From Chloroflexi bacterium OHK40 (lineage in GTDB: Bacteria > Chloroflexota > Chloroflexia > Chloroflexales > Chloroflexaceae): DNA of 61,182 nt. The number at the start of each line of letters is the position of its first letter. Within the stretch, counting starts at the first letter, position 1. Of this stretch, positions 36,302 through 44,338 are shown in pieces. Location: the NCBI GenBank assembly GCA_004367505.1, contig SFCB01000245.1, forward strand, positions 1 through 61,182, in the 5' to 3' direction. The translations under genes and the position numbers were made by a program. The notes beneath the pieces are model-generated. The model was not told the origin of the DNA and made no database searches. It saw only the letters and a program-made list of their open reading frames with translations.

Positions 36302-36323
36302 CGGTGTGCAAAACAAGTGCATC
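36302..36323 (-). promoter_or_regulatory. predicted CarH operator at crtB promoter
   Basis: Two adjacent 11-bp units on the minus strand, gaTGCACTtgt (36323-36313) and ttTGCACAccg (36312-36302). They follow the nnTnnACAnnn pattern, the first with one mismatch. The next 11-bp position holds the -35 hexamer of crtB. Confidence 0.65.
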
Positions 36324-36536
36324 ACAGCCCCCCTGGCAGGACGCTGGCTCGCCCTAGCTCCCACCCATGGCCACCGCGTGGCCCCAGGTGGCCTTCCCCA
36401 TGGCTATTGCAAGCATCTTCTGCCCGCCCGACAGCCTCGGTGCTCCTCTTGGCAGCCGGCCCGGCACATGGATCTGCGCGTCCAGCAGAAAACGACGCGC
36501 ACAGCTTTTCTGTGCACGTGTCATAAGCCGTGTACT
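36324..36536. other. intergenic stretch between crtB operator and carH terminator
   Basis: No gene is supported. A 63-codon minus-strand frame and a 534-codon plus-strand frame (antisense to carH) cross it without resemblance to any family. A GTGCAC palindrome at 36512-36517 contains one TGTGCA. Confidence 0.4.
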
Positions 36537-36567
36537 CTTATACAAAACCCTCCCGCAAGCGGGAGGG
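36537..36567 (-). terminator. intrinsic terminator of carH
   Basis: ccctcccgc (36548-36556) and gcgggaggg (36559-36567) form a 9-bp stem. On the minus strand the stem is followed by TTTTGTAT. It lies 132 bases after the carH stop codon and separates carH from crtB. Confidence 0.8.
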
Positions 36568-36698
36568 TGTATGGCCTGAGCGCGGTTCGTTCAGCGGGAG
36601 GCAGCGTGGCGGATAACCACCAAAGACAAGCTCTGAGCCAGCTTGCCTATTTGGCAACGCGCCGCAGCGCGCAATTGCAGCAGCCCTGGCCCCTGGCG

Positions 36699-37646
36699 CT
36701 AACGACTATGGCCGAGCAAGTCGGCTACCGTATCAACGGCCTCAAGGGCATCTTTGCCAAGGAAGGTGCCGGGCATGCGCTGGGTCATCACCGGGTTGAG
36801 GTTGAAGGCCCGGCCGCCGTAGCCGAAGAGGGGTGTGGGGGGAGCGATGGCAAGGATGGCGCGGCCCGCCTCGAGCAACTGGGTTGCCGTCTCGGTGGTC
36901 GAGGCAGCCATCGCCACCAGGTCTGGCCGGAGCTGCCGCACCGTGTCGAGAAGATCCCGCAGGGGCACCTCGGGGCCGAGGTAGATCACCTGCCAGCCGT
37001 GGCGCACCAGGAAGACCGCGAGCATGAGCGCTCCCAGGTCATGCTGCTCACTGGGAGCGCAGGCCACGAGCACGAGGCCACGGCCATCGGTAATGTTATA
37101 AGTATTGAAGAGGGCCGAGAGCTTGCGGCGAATGAACTGGGTGGCAAAGTGCTCGGCTGTCACGGTGAGCTTGCCAGCGTGCCACTGCTCGCCGATCTCG
37201 ACCATCACTGGCTGGACCAGTTTGAGGAATACTTCCTCGAGCGGATAGAGCGCGAAGGCCTCACCGAGGATCTGCTCAGCTCGTGTCGCATCAAAATCTA
37301 CCAGGGCGGCGAGAAACCGGCTGTTGAGCCGCTCCCAGGTATGAGGCTCCGTATCGATGGCCGTGCTGAGCCAGGAGAGGTTCGACTCGTTGCCGTCGCT
37401 CATCAGCGCGATCGCCTGGCTGATGGTCAGGCCCTCGGCCGTGCGATCCCGCAGCCAGCGAATCGTCGCGATGTCCCGCTCGGAGTAAAGCCGGTGACCG
37501 CCCTCGGTCCGCTGGGGGCGCGGCACACCGTAGCGGCGCTCCCAGGCGCGGAACGTGTCTGCAGGTACGCCCGTCTCCTGAGCGACGGCCTTGGTGTTGT
37601 ACCGAGGCTTGTCCGAGAATTGCGTCAGAAAATGCTGCTGAGCCAT
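36699..37646 (-). CDS. carH: CarH-type B12-dependent photoreceptor repressor (MerR family)
   Basis: 315 residues from ATG 37646. The MerR winged helix spans about 15-83 (YNTKAVAQETGVPADTFRAW). A four-helix cap follows, and then a cobalamin-binding domain. Residues that hold adenosylcobalamin in Thermus CarH are all present at the right spacing: W155-H156, E165-H166 (WHAGKLTVTAEH) and the lower axial His202 in EQHDLG. In that family the dark tetramer binds operators and represses, and light breaks the Co-C bond and releases DNA. Its neighbour crtB fits a carotenoid role. Operator-like 11-bp repeats lie at its own promoter. A terminator follows the gene, so it is monocistronic. Confidence 0.92.
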   Translation of the reverse strand: MAQQHFLTQFSDKPRYNTKAVAQETGVPADTFRAWERRYGVPRPQRTEGGHRLYSERDIATIRWLRDRTAEGLTISQAIALMSDGNESNLSWLSTAIDTEPHTWERLNSRFLAALVDFDATRAEQILGEAFALYPLEEVFLKLVQPVMVEIGEQWHAGKLTVTAEHFATQFIRRKLSALFNTYNITDGRGLVLVACAPSEQHDLGALMLAVFLVRHGWQVIYLGPEVPLRDLLDTVRQLRPDLVAMAASTTETATQLLEAGRAILAIAPPTPLFGYGGRAFNLNPVMTQRMPGTFLGKDALEAVDTVADLLGHSR

Positions 37647-37745
37647 CACGGGCCGCCTTCCCAGCTGCGCACTACGTCGTGTGGGGCACCGTAGTGGCGC
37701 GCTACGCGGCAAATGGGGGCGCATAACCAACGGTTTCCTGGCGGC

Positions 37746-37774
37746 ATTGTATCACGTTGCACAAATAGCGTCAA
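37746..37774 (-). promoter_or_regulatory. carH promoter
   Basis: TTGACG (37774-37769), a 17-base spacer and TACAAT (37751-37746) on the minus strand. The leader to ATG 37646 is about 95 bases. Confidence 0.8.
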
Positions 37775-37788
37775 TGAAATGCACAAAG
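37756..37788 (+). promoter_or_regulatory. predicted CarH operator at carH promoter
   Basis: Three contiguous 11-bp units read on the plus strand. The first (gtTGCACAaat, 37756-37766) and third (aaTGCACAaag, 37778-37788) match nnTnnACAnnn exactly. The middle unit (37767-37777) is degenerate because it coincides with the -35 hexamer. Autoregulation is implied. Confidence 0.75.
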
Positions 37789-37812
37789 AAGTTGTGAGTC
37801 GGCACATGCCGT

Positions 37813-37840
37813 TTGCCAGCGGCTGAAGATCGGCTATAGT
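37813..37840 (+). promoter_or_regulatory. promoter of epimerase gene
   Basis: TTGCCA (37813-37818), a 16-base spacer and TATAGT (37835-37840). It is divergent from the carH promoter, with the predicted operator only 25 bases upstream of its -35. Confidence 0.65.
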
Positions 37841-37936
37841 GGAGCCAGGGCCGCGCGCCACACGTGGGCCGGGCACGCGTGGTGCGAAGGCGGCCCACCT
37901 CCTGGAAACGAGCACCTGGCAGCTTTTCTGAGATCC

Positions 37937-38917
37937 ATGCGCGCGCTGATCACAGGCATCAATGGCTTCGTCGGCGGCCATCTGGCCGATTACCTGCTGG
38001 CCCAGGATGGCTGCGAGGTCTGGGGCCTCACCCGGGCGCCCGGGCGACTGCCAACCCACCTCGCCGGGAAGGTGCGCGAGGTCTACGCCGACCTGAGTGA
38101 CGCCGAGGCCACGCTGCAGGCGATTGTCGCCGCGCAGCCCACGGTGATCTACCATCTCGCCGGGCAGCCCTTTGTGCCCGAGTCGTTCCGCGACCCGGCG
38201 GGCACGCTCAGCACCAACACGCTTGGCGCGCTGCATATCTTTCTGGCCCTGATCGAGTACCGCCTCAAAGCCCGGGTGGTGGTGGTCGGCACCAACGAGG
38301 AGTATGGCACGATCACCGCAGCCGACCTGCCAATCAACGAAGCTACGCCCCTGCGGCCCGCCAATCCCTACGGTGTCAGCAAGGCCGCCCAGAGTCTTCT
38401 GGCACAGCAGTACCATCGGAGCCATGGTCTCGACGTGGTCTGCGTGCGCCCGTTTACGCACATCGGCCCACGCCAGAATGAGCGCTTCGTCACCGCCGCC
38501 TTTGCGCGCCAGATCGCCCGCATCGAGCGCGGTCTCCAGCCACCCGTGGTGCAGGTTGGCAACCTGAGCGCCCGCCGCGATTTTACCGATGTGCGCGACA
38601 TGGTGCAAGCCTACGCGCTGCTCGCCGCCTACGGCGAGCCCGGCGCCGTGTACAATGCCGGGAGCGGCGAGGCGGTGATGGTCCGTGAGTTGCTCGATGT
38701 GCTGCTGGAGGCTAGCACAGCCCGGGTTGAGGTACGCCTGAACCCCGAACTGATGCGGCCCATCGACATCCCCCTGGTAGTCTGCGATGCCCGCCGCCTG
38801 CGCGAACGCACTGGCTGGACACCCCGCATCCCGCTTCGGCAAACGCTCAGCGACATTCTCGACTACTGGCGCGAGCAGGTAGCCCGCGAGGTGCGCGAGC
38901 AATCCGGCATGGACTGA
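37937..38917 (+). CDS. NAD-dependent epimerase/dehydratase, GDP-sugar type
   Basis: A 326-residue extended SDR. It has the cofactor motif GINGFVGGHL (G7, G10, G13) and the active-site Thr in VGTNEEYG (T119) followed by Y145-x3-K149 (NPYGVSKAA). The NPYGVSK and RPFTHIGPRQ motifs resemble GDP-mannose 4,6-dehydratase or GDP-4-keto-6-deoxymannose reductase. The next gene encodes a nucleotidyltransferase of the mannose-1-phosphate type, which supports a GDP-sugar pathway for surface glycan. The exact step cannot be decided. Confidence 0.87.
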   Translation: MRALITGINGFVGGHLADYLLAQDGCEVWGLTRAPGRLPTHLAGKVREVYADLSDAEATLQAIVAAQPTVIYHLAGQPFVPESFRDPAGTLSTNTLGALHIFLALIEYRLKARVVVVGTNEEYGTITAADLPINEATPLRPANPYGVSKAAQSLLAQQYHRSHGLDVVCVRPFTHIGPRQNERFVTAAFARQIARIERGLQPPVVQVGNLSARRDFTDVRDMVQAYALLAAYGEPGAVYNAGSGEAVMVRELLDVLLEASTARVEVRLNPELMRPIDIPLVVCDARRLRERTGWTPRIPLRQTLSDILDYWREQVAREVREQSGMD

Positions 38918-39040
38918 AGATACTGTCACGTTGGCATCATCGGCCGTTCAGCGACGCCTTGTGGCAATCCGCTAAGATGGGCGCTACCGGGCAGGCGTCT
39001 CGCGCTGCTCTGTGGTTGTCCGTGTAGTCAGGGGAGCTTC

Positions 39041-40153
39041 ATGAAAGCAGTGATCCTCGTCGGTGGCCTCGGCACTCGCCTGCGCCCCCTCACCTGCAAC
39101 ACGCCCAAACCCATGATCCCGCTCGTCAACCAGCCCTTCATCGAGTGGATGCTCCTCCGCCTGCGCGACCAGGGCATCAGTGAGGTGATCCTCGCCGTCC
39201 AGTACCTGGCCGATCGCTTCCGCGAGACGCTCGGCGATGGCTCGCGGCTCGAGATGACGCTGCATATCGTTGAGGAGCCCGAGCCCCGTGGGACCGCCGG
39301 CGCCGTGAAGAATGTGGAGCATCTGCTCGATGGCCCGACCTTCGTCTTTAACGGCGATGTGATGACCGATCTCGACCTGCGGGCGATGCTGGCCTTCCAC
39401 CGGGAAAAACAGAGCATGGTCACCATCTCGCTCACGCCGGTCGACGATCCAACCCAGTTCGGCCTGGTGGAGATGGATGGCCAGAACCGCGTCCAGCGCT
39501 TCCTGGAGAAACCCCGCGCCGAGGATATCACCACCAACCTGATCAATGCCGGCACGTACATTATCGAGCCCGAGATCTTTCGCTACGTGCCGCCGAACCA
39601 GTTCTACATGTTCGAGCGGGGCCTCTTCCCCGTGGTGCTCCAGACCGGCGATCCCATGTACGGCTTTCCGTCGCGGGCCTACTGGACGGACATCGGCAAG
39701 CCCCAGACCTACATCGACGTGCACCACGATATCCTCATCGGTAAGGTGCGCTACGGGTTTCGTGGCCAGCAGATCGCCGACCGAGTCTGGCTGGAGGGCG
39801 ACGCCGAGATCCACCCTACGGCACAGATTGTCGGGCCGGTGGTGATCGGCCCGGGCACCGTAATCGAGCGCGGCGCGCGGGTGATTGGCCCCAGTGTCCT
39901 CGGGGCCAACTGCTCGATCGGGCCCGAGTGCAGCCTCGAAGGGGCCGTCCTGTGGGATGCAAACCGCCTGGAGGAGGGGGTCGTGCTGCGCAACTGTGTG
40001 CTCGGGCGCGGTAATCAGATCGGCGCCCGCACCCAGATCGTCGACGGGGCGATCATCGGCGATGCCTGTAGCCTCGGCCCCGAGAACCGGCTCGAGCGTG
40101 GTATTCGCGTCTGGCCCAATACGAACCTCGGCGAGCGGGCGATCTCGTTTTAG
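39041..40153 (+). CDS. mannose-1-phosphate guanylyltransferase-like nucleotidyltransferase
   Basis: 370 residues. The N-terminal nucleotidyltransferase domain has GGLGTRLRPLT (8-18), NTPKPMIPLVNQPF and FVFNGDVMTDLDL. The C-terminal part from about 250 is a left-handed beta-helix with hexapeptide repeats (IHPTAQIVGPVVIGPGTVIERGARV...). It should activate a sugar 1-phosphate with GTP or another NTP. It follows the epimerase gene by 123 bases and is ended by a strong hairpin terminator. Confidence 0.88.
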   Translation: MKAVILVGGLGTRLRPLTCNTPKPMIPLVNQPFIEWMLLRLRDQGISEVILAVQYLADRFRETLGDGSRLEMTLHIVEEPEPRGTAGAVKNVEHLLDGPTFVFNGDVMTDLDLRAMLAFHREKQSMVTISLTPVDDPTQFGLVEMDGQNRVQRFLEKPRAEDITTNLINAGTYIIEPEIFRYVPPNQFYMFERGLFPVVLQTGDPMYGFPSRAYWTDIGKPQTYIDVHHDILIGKVRYGFRGQQIADRVWLEGDAEIHPTAQIVGPVVIGPGTVIERGARVIGPSVLGANCSIGPECSLEGAVLWDANRLEEGVVLRNCVLGRGNQIGARTQIVDGAIIGDACSLGPENRLERGIRVWPNTNLGERAISF

Positions 40154-40308
40154 GCCCAATACCTTGCACCCCAGCCGCGCTTGCGGGCCGTTACCCCTTC
40201 GCTCCCGCACGAGGCGCAGGGTAGCCCTCACCCCCGCCGCTGGCGCGGTGGCAGACCTGAGTTGAAGAGGATTGGTTTCAGGCCCGCACCCGGACCCACT
40301 GGCCCCAT

Positions 40309-40351
40309 GCGCCGGCCCCAGGAGGAACCTGGCGGGCCGGCGCTACTTTTT
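40309..40351 (+). terminator. intrinsic terminator between convergent genes
   Basis: gcgccggccc (40309-40318) pairs with gggccggcgc (40334-40343), with an inner ccagg/cctgg stem, and is followed by TACTTTTTG. It ends the plus-strand nucleotidyltransferase transcript and overlaps the stop codon of the cvpA-like gene on the other strand. Confidence 0.75.
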
Positions 40352-41011
40352 GCCCAGGGCCTGGTTGATCTTCTCGTTCACCCGCTTGTCCATCTCGGGA
40401 ACCGAAGCAGGGGGCGGAGGCGGTGGGGTGGGGCTCGCACCGGGGGCTGCGGTCGCGCGCGGCGGCGCGGTGGCAGCGCGGTTCCGTGCGACGATCACCG
40501 CCACCCGGATGACCACGAAGAGCGTCGTGGTACCCACCATCGCCAGCACGAACCAGGGCAGCCAGGTGATCAGCAGGCTCGCGACAGGCGCAGTCGCCAG
40601 CAGATTGCTCACCGTCTGGTCGGGCCAGGTAGCCACGGCGTAACGCAGCAGGTAACTCCCGAGCAACGCGCCATTGAGGGCACCCAGCAGCGCCCCTAGC
40701 AGCCGGTCGAGTGCTGGCGGCGGCTGCTTCGCCCTGGGATCGGGGCGCGGCAGCATCGCGCTCCCGCCATACCCGACGATGAACGCCACCAGCAGAAATA
40801 CCGTCGCAAGCAGGAGAAAGAGCGGCAAGGCCGGCTGCTCGGGGCGTACGGTGTCGCGGAGCCACGTGCTGATCCGATCATCCCACAGGTCCACCAGGAC
40901 CGCTGCAAGCAGGGTGCCGCCAAGCGCGAGCAGGCCCCGCCGTACGCCTCGAAAGAGGCCAACGATCGCCAGCACCGCGATGAGCGCTACCACCAGAATC
41001 GACAGCGCCAT
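40343..41011 (-). CDS. CvpA family membrane protein
   Basis: 222 residues with four hydrophobic segments (ILVVALIAVLAIVGLFRGVRRG, FLLLATVFLLVAFIVGYG, LLGALLGALNGALLGSYLL, WFVLAMVGTTTLFVVIRVAVI). The pattern GxxRGxxRG after the first helix and LDRLLGALLGALNG are typical for CvpA. The cytoplasmic tail is Pro/Ala-rich and ends in a basic amphipathic helix (MDKRVNEKINQALGKK). In other bacteria CvpA affects envelope integrity and toxin import. Confidence 0.82.
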   Translation of the reverse strand: MALSILVVALIAVLAIVGLFRGVRRGLLALGGTLLAAVLVDLWDDRISTWLRDTVRPEQPALPLFLLLATVFLLVAFIVGYGGSAMLPRPDPRAKQPPPALDRLLGALLGALNGALLGSYLLRYAVATWPDQTVSNLLATAPVASLLITWLPWFVLAMVGTTTLFVVIRVAVIVARNRAATAPPRATAAPGASPTPPPPPPASVPEMDKRVNEKINQALGKK

Positions 41012-41137
41012 GGACTCCTCCCCTGATCACGCTATACAGCCTGCTCCGTTCGGGCGTATGTGGAGGGACCCGGCGCGCCACGTTCCTCGATGATGCCGCA
41101 CAAGCCTTGCGGCGCCAGCGCGCGGCTCCTGCTGCGA

Positions 41138-41146
41138 ATTGTAGCA
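41138..41146 (-). promoter_or_regulatory. extended -10 promoter of cvpA-like gene
   Basis: TGCTACAAT on the minus strand, 127 bases before the start codon. It is divergent from the gap promoter 40 bases away. Confidence 0.55.
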
Positions 41147-41186
41147 CAGGGCGCCTGAGCACCAGCCGAGCCACCGTTGCAAAGCG

Positions 41187-41195
41187 TGCTATAAT
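41187..41195 (+). promoter_or_regulatory. extended -10 promoter of gap
   Basis: TGC followed by TATAAT (41190-41195). The leader before the gap ATG is about 120 bases. No strong -35 box is seen. The 41012-41323 interval holds these two divergent promoters and no gene. Confidence 0.65.
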
Positions 41196-41323
41196 GGCGC
41201 ACGCGCTTCCACCGCACCACTGTCCGTCCTGCGCCCATCCCGCGCTCCCGATACCCTCGCCGTGGTGATCCGCAGTGTAGTGGCCGCGCACCAGACATCG
41301 CGTATCGGAAGGAGGCTCGATCT

Positions 41324-42349
41324 ATGGTTCGTGTCGCAATCAACGGCTTCGGCCGGATCGGTCGGCAGAGCTTCAAGGCGATGCTCGAGTACCACCCGGA
41401 CGAGTTCGAGATCGTGGCCATCAACGACCTGACCGACAATGAGACTCTGGCCCACCTCTTGCGCTACGACTCGACCTACGGCCCATTCGATGGCGATGTG
41501 ACGGTCACGGAAGATAAGATCATCGTCGACTACGACGACAACCACTACGAGATCGCAGCCCTCGCCGAGCGCGACCCCACGAAGCTGCCCTGGAGCCAGA
41601 TGGGTGTCGATATCGTGATTGAGTCGACGGGCCGCTTTACCGAGGCCGAGAAGGCCCGTGCCCACCTGCAGGCTGGCGCCAGGAAGGTGTTGATCACGGC
41701 TCCCGCCAAGGGCGAGGACATTACCGTGTGCCTCGGCGTAAATGAGACCGCCTACGACCACGAGAAGCATCACATCATCTCCAACGCCTCGTGCACGACG
41801 AACTGCCTCGCCCCGGTGGCCAAGGTCCTCAACGACCGTTTCGGGATCGCGCGGGGCCTGATGACGACGATCCATTCCTACACGATGGATCAGAATTTGC
41901 AGGATAACGTCCACAAGGATCTGCGTCGCGCCCGCGCCGCCGCGATCAACATGGTGCCCACGACGACGGGCGCCGCCAAGGCGGTGGCGCTGGTCATCCC
42001 GGAGCTCAAGGGCAAGTTCCACGGCTACGCGGTGCGCGTGCCCACCCCCACGGTCTCGATGGTCGATTTCTCGGTCCTCCTGAATCGCGCCACGAGTGTG
42101 GAAGAGATCAACCAGGCCTTCATCGAGGCCAGCGAGAGCGAGGAACTCGAGGGCATCCTTGGTGTGAGCGAGGCCGAACTCGTCTCCAGCGATTTCATCG
42201 GCACGACCTACAGCAGCGTGGTGGACTTGCCGCTCACCATGAACATGGGCGACGACTTCTACAAGATCGTCGCCTGGTACGACAATGAGTGGGGCTACTC
42301 GGTGCGGGTCTCCGACCTGACGGCCTATCTGGCCGATCACTTCGAGTAG
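41324..42349 (+). CDS. gap: glyceraldehyde-3-phosphate dehydrogenase, type I
   Basis: 341 residues; GGAAGGAGG precedes the ATG. The NAD-binding GFGRIG (8-13) is followed by D35 after AIN, which favours NAD over NADP. The catalytic Cys157 is in [12 protein letters not shown], and the His in [26 protein letters not shown] lies at the C-terminus. It performs the oxidative phosphorylation step of glycolysis or its reverse. A hairpin terminator follows. Confidence 0.97.
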   Translation: MVRVAINGFGRIGRQSFKAMLEYHPDEFEIVAINDLTDNETLAHLLRYDSTYGPFDGDVTVTEDKIIVDYDDNHYEIAALAERDPTKLPWSQMGVDIVIESTGRFTEAEKARAHLQAGARKVLITAPAKGEDITVCLGVNETAYDHEKHHIISNASCTTNCLAPVAKVLNDRFGIARGLMTTIHSYTMDQNLQDNVHKDLRRARAAAINMVPTTTGAAKAVALVIPELKGKFHGYAVRVPTPTVSMVDFSVLLNRATSVEEINQAFIEASESEELEGILGVSEAELVSSDFIGTTYSSVVDLPLTMNMGDDFYKIVAWYDNEWGYSVRVSDLTAYLADHFE

Positions 42350-42374
42350 GCACTCCGGCACCAGCGAATCGAAC

Positions 42375-42410
42375 AGGGCGGGCCGCTCGATGCGGCTCGC
42401 CCTATTTGTG
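42375..42410 (+). terminator. intrinsic terminator of gap
   Basis: agggcgggccgc (42375-42386) pairs with gcggctcgccct (42392-42403), with one G-U pair and a 5-base loop, followed by atttgtg. Confidence 0.8.
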
Positions 42411-42429
42411 TGATCCGTGCTGCCTCGCT

Positions 42430-42819
42430 CTAAGGCAGCAGCGCGCTCATGCGGCCGCGAGGGCTGAAGCCAACTACATCCGCGATCGGGGCGGCACGCT
42501 CAAGCAGCGCCACCTCGGCGGCACAATGAGGGCAGAGATCGAGGTGGTGCGCTACCGCTGCTCGCTGGAATGGATCAAGGAGCCCCTGGCAGTAGTCAAC
42601 CAGGATATCGGAGCTTGGGCAACGGAGCCGGTAGAGCCGACGGAGTAGCCGCCCCTGCAGTGAGCGCAGGCGCCGCACCTGGGCCGCGCACTGTGGACAG
42701 GCTCGCAGGTGGGCAAGAGTTGCCTCGTCGGCCTCACCGTCGGCGGCGGCAACCAGGGCCGCCCCACTTAGCGCCGGCGGGCACGTGCACTGCTCCTCAC
42801 GGCTATCGTCCATGCTCAT
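42430..42819 (-). CDS. putative anti-sigma factor with two zinc-finger modules
   Basis: 129 residues from ATG 42819. Two H-x3-C-x2-C motifs of the ZAS/zf-HC2 type are present: H37/C41/C44 (AHLRACPQC) and H92/C96/C99 (HHLDLCPHC). Each is followed by a helix (AAQVRRLRSL; AAEVALLERA). There is no transmembrane helix, so it is a soluble anti-sigma or zinc-binding regulator. The sigma factor gene lies 203 bases upstream on the same strand, but a strong hairpin separates them. Confidence 0.75.
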   Translation of the reverse strand: MSMDDSREEQCTCPPALSGAALVAAADGEADEATLAHLRACPQCAAQVRRLRSLQGRLLRRLYRLRCPSSDILVDYCQGLLDPFQRAAVAHHLDLCPHCAAEVALLERAAPIADVVGFSPRGRMSALLP

Positions 42820-42962
42820 AGCGGGCGCTCCTGCCGTTCCAGCCGGTCCCATCAGCCGACTTGCATAGTAAGAAACGCAGCACCACCAGAATTTTACAGA
42901 CCGCCACCGCGCGAACCCGACGATCTCCTATTGACGGTAGTAATCATACCATATCGTGAAAC

Positions 42963-42997
42963 ATGAAGCGACGCCCCCCACCGGAGCGTCGCTTCAT
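42963..42997 (-). terminator. 12-bp perfect hairpin between sigma and anti-sigma genes
   Basis: atgaagcgacgc (42963-42974) and gcgtcgcttcat (42986-42997) form a perfect stem with an 11-base loop. On the minus strand it follows the sigma gene stop by 25 bases and is trailed by gtttcacg. It could reduce read-through into the anti-sigma gene. Confidence 0.7.
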
Positions 42998-43021
42998 ATG
43001 CAGGCCTCCGCCCGACTGGTG

Positions 43022-43810
43022 TCAGGACGCGATCATCTGGCGGAGTTGCTGGTTGCGGCTGAGGCGGCCAAGCACGTTCCGCTTGACGTTATAGACATCA
43101 TTCACGCTCGTGAAGAGCTCGCTGCGCCGCGCGTAGATGGCGCGGGGCGTCAGCCCCAGCACAAACGAACAGAAGACCACGACCCGCTCAACCTCGCTGT
43201 TCAGCTGCTCGTTGATAAAGCGCCAGAACTCCTCCCGGTCTACCCGGCTCATGGCCTCCTCGTCCGGCGATGTCTGGGGGCCATGGTTCGGCGAGATCGT
43301 CTCTTCGGGCAGCATCTCCGACCAGGACTGGGCGCGGACGCTATCGATCACCACGCTGGTAGCGCAGAGCTGGAGATACTGGAGCAGGGAGGCGAGGGTA
43401 GGGAAGGAGCTGAAGCGTTCCGGGTTGATCGCGCGCCAGAACTTGGTGAATGCGCCAACCACAAAGTACTCGCTGCTCTCACCGCTGCTGGTAAACGCGC
43501 CGCTACGACGGATCCAGCCCTCGACCAGGCCGCTGTAGTGCTGGTAGAGCTGTTCCCAGGCCGCTTCATCGCGCTCGACAAGGGCGCGGCGAAAGAGCTC
43601 GTAGCTGAACGCGGTATCGTGCTGCTGACCCCGGTAGAAGCGCTCGCTCTCGGCGGCGCAGCGTTTCACCAGCGTCATCAGATCCATCTTCGCCAGATCG
43701 CTCTGCTCGCCGGGAGCCTCACCCTCACGGGCTGGGCGTGGCCGTGTCACGGCGCTCGGCACTGAACCTGGAGTGTTGCGGGGAGATGTGTCGATCGGCT
43801 GGGTGATCAT
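43022..43810 (-). CDS. sigma-70 family (ECF-like) sigma factor
   Basis: 262 residues. After a disordered N-terminus of about 40 residues there is a region 2-like segment: YELFRRALVERDEAAWEQLYQHYSGLVEGWIRR, EYFVVGAFTKFWRAI and LLQYLQLCATSVVIDSVRAQ. A diverged region 4 follows (SEVERVVVFCSFVLGLTPRAIYARR...VYNVKRNVLGRL). The long N-terminus and weak region 4 set it apart from classical ECF factors. A zinc-finger protein gene follows. A promoter 400 bases upstream (44237-44209) suggests a long leader. Confidence 0.8.
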   Translation of the reverse strand: MITQPIDTSPRNTPGSVPSAVTRPRPAREGEAPGEQSDLAKMDLMTLVKRCAAESERFYRGQQHDTAFSYELFRRALVERDEAAWEQLYQHYSGLVEGWIRRSGAFTSSGESSEYFVVGAFTKFWRAINPERFSSFPTLASLLQYLQLCATSVVIDSVRAQSWSEMLPEETISPNHGPQTSPDEEAMSRVDREEFWRFINEQLNSEVERVVVFCSFVLGLTPRAIYARRSELFTSVNDVYNVKRNVLGRLSRNQQLRQMIAS

Positions 43811-44208
43811 GGCCTCCTCAACTCTCTCGCGGCGCGTGAGGCCAGTGGCGCAACGCGCACGGGCGGCTCAGGCTGCTGGCTGAACAGGTCGGGCGGCGCC
43901 ACGGCGGGCCACCGTCACTCCAGGCTGATTGTAGGTCGTAGGCCAGACAGTGAGAAGAGCGTGGGATGACCGAACGATGACAATGCACTACGGGGCTTCA
44001 TCGTAGGGGCGCGGGCAACACAAAGGAGGCGGGCGAGGGCCGGCGGGCGCCAGCATAACCCGAAGGGGGAGCGAACCAGACGGCCCGGGGAGCCGATACT
44101 GGAGCCCGGGCGCGAGCAGGCTCGCATGCTACCTAAACGGGGCCGTGCCCCGATTTCGGCTACTCTGAGCGGGCTGGCGCTGCTGGCATCAAAGGGATTC
44201 ATATGTCA
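43811..44208. other. long leader region of sigma gene
   Basis: No gene is firmly supported. A 95-codon minus-strand frame starts with ATG 44202, exactly where the promoter at 44237-44209 should start transcription. Its product (MNPFDASSASPLRVAEIG...) resembles no family I know. A regulatory leader is the alternative. Confidence 0.35.
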
Positions 44209-44237
44209 ATCATAGGACGGCAGCCACGCCAGGACAA
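44209..44237 (-). promoter_or_regulatory. promoter upstream of sigma gene leader
   Basis: TTGTCC (44237-44232), a 17-base spacer and TATGAT (44214-44209) on the minus strand. Confidence 0.6.
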
Positions 44238-44310
44238 TGGGCAAAGAGTACCGCTTCTTGCGGCGAACAACGCCAGAACTGCCACGCTCCACCTGTAGGG
44301 AAGCGCGGCG

Positions 44311-44324
44311 GTTCCAGGTGGAAC
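44311..44324. repeat. GTTCCA-GG-TGGAAC palindrome after anti-sigma gene
   Basis: Two 6-base arms around 2 bases, 15 bases past the stop of the minus-strand RskA-like gene. It may be part of a terminator or a protein-binding site; the function is unknown. Confidence 0.4.
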
Positions 44325-44338
44325 GCAGCAGAACGGGG

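Noticed and set aside
36511-36516. TGTGCA in a GTGCAC palindrome between crtB and carH
   Set aside because: Isolated, far from both promoters and out of phase with the other repeats.
36090-37694. 534-codon plus-strand frame antisense to carH
   Set aside because: It covers carH, whose domain content and codon pattern are clear, and the product shows no family resemblance.
42366-42374. gaatcgaac, resembling the T-loop of a minus-strand tRNA
   Set aside because: No acceptor, D or anticodon arm can be drawn around it. The adjacent hairpin is the gap terminator.
43915-44202. 95-codon minus-strand frame opening at a predicted transcript start
   Set aside because: There is no ribosome site and no recognisable fold or family. 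It is mentioned only as a possibility in the sigma leader.
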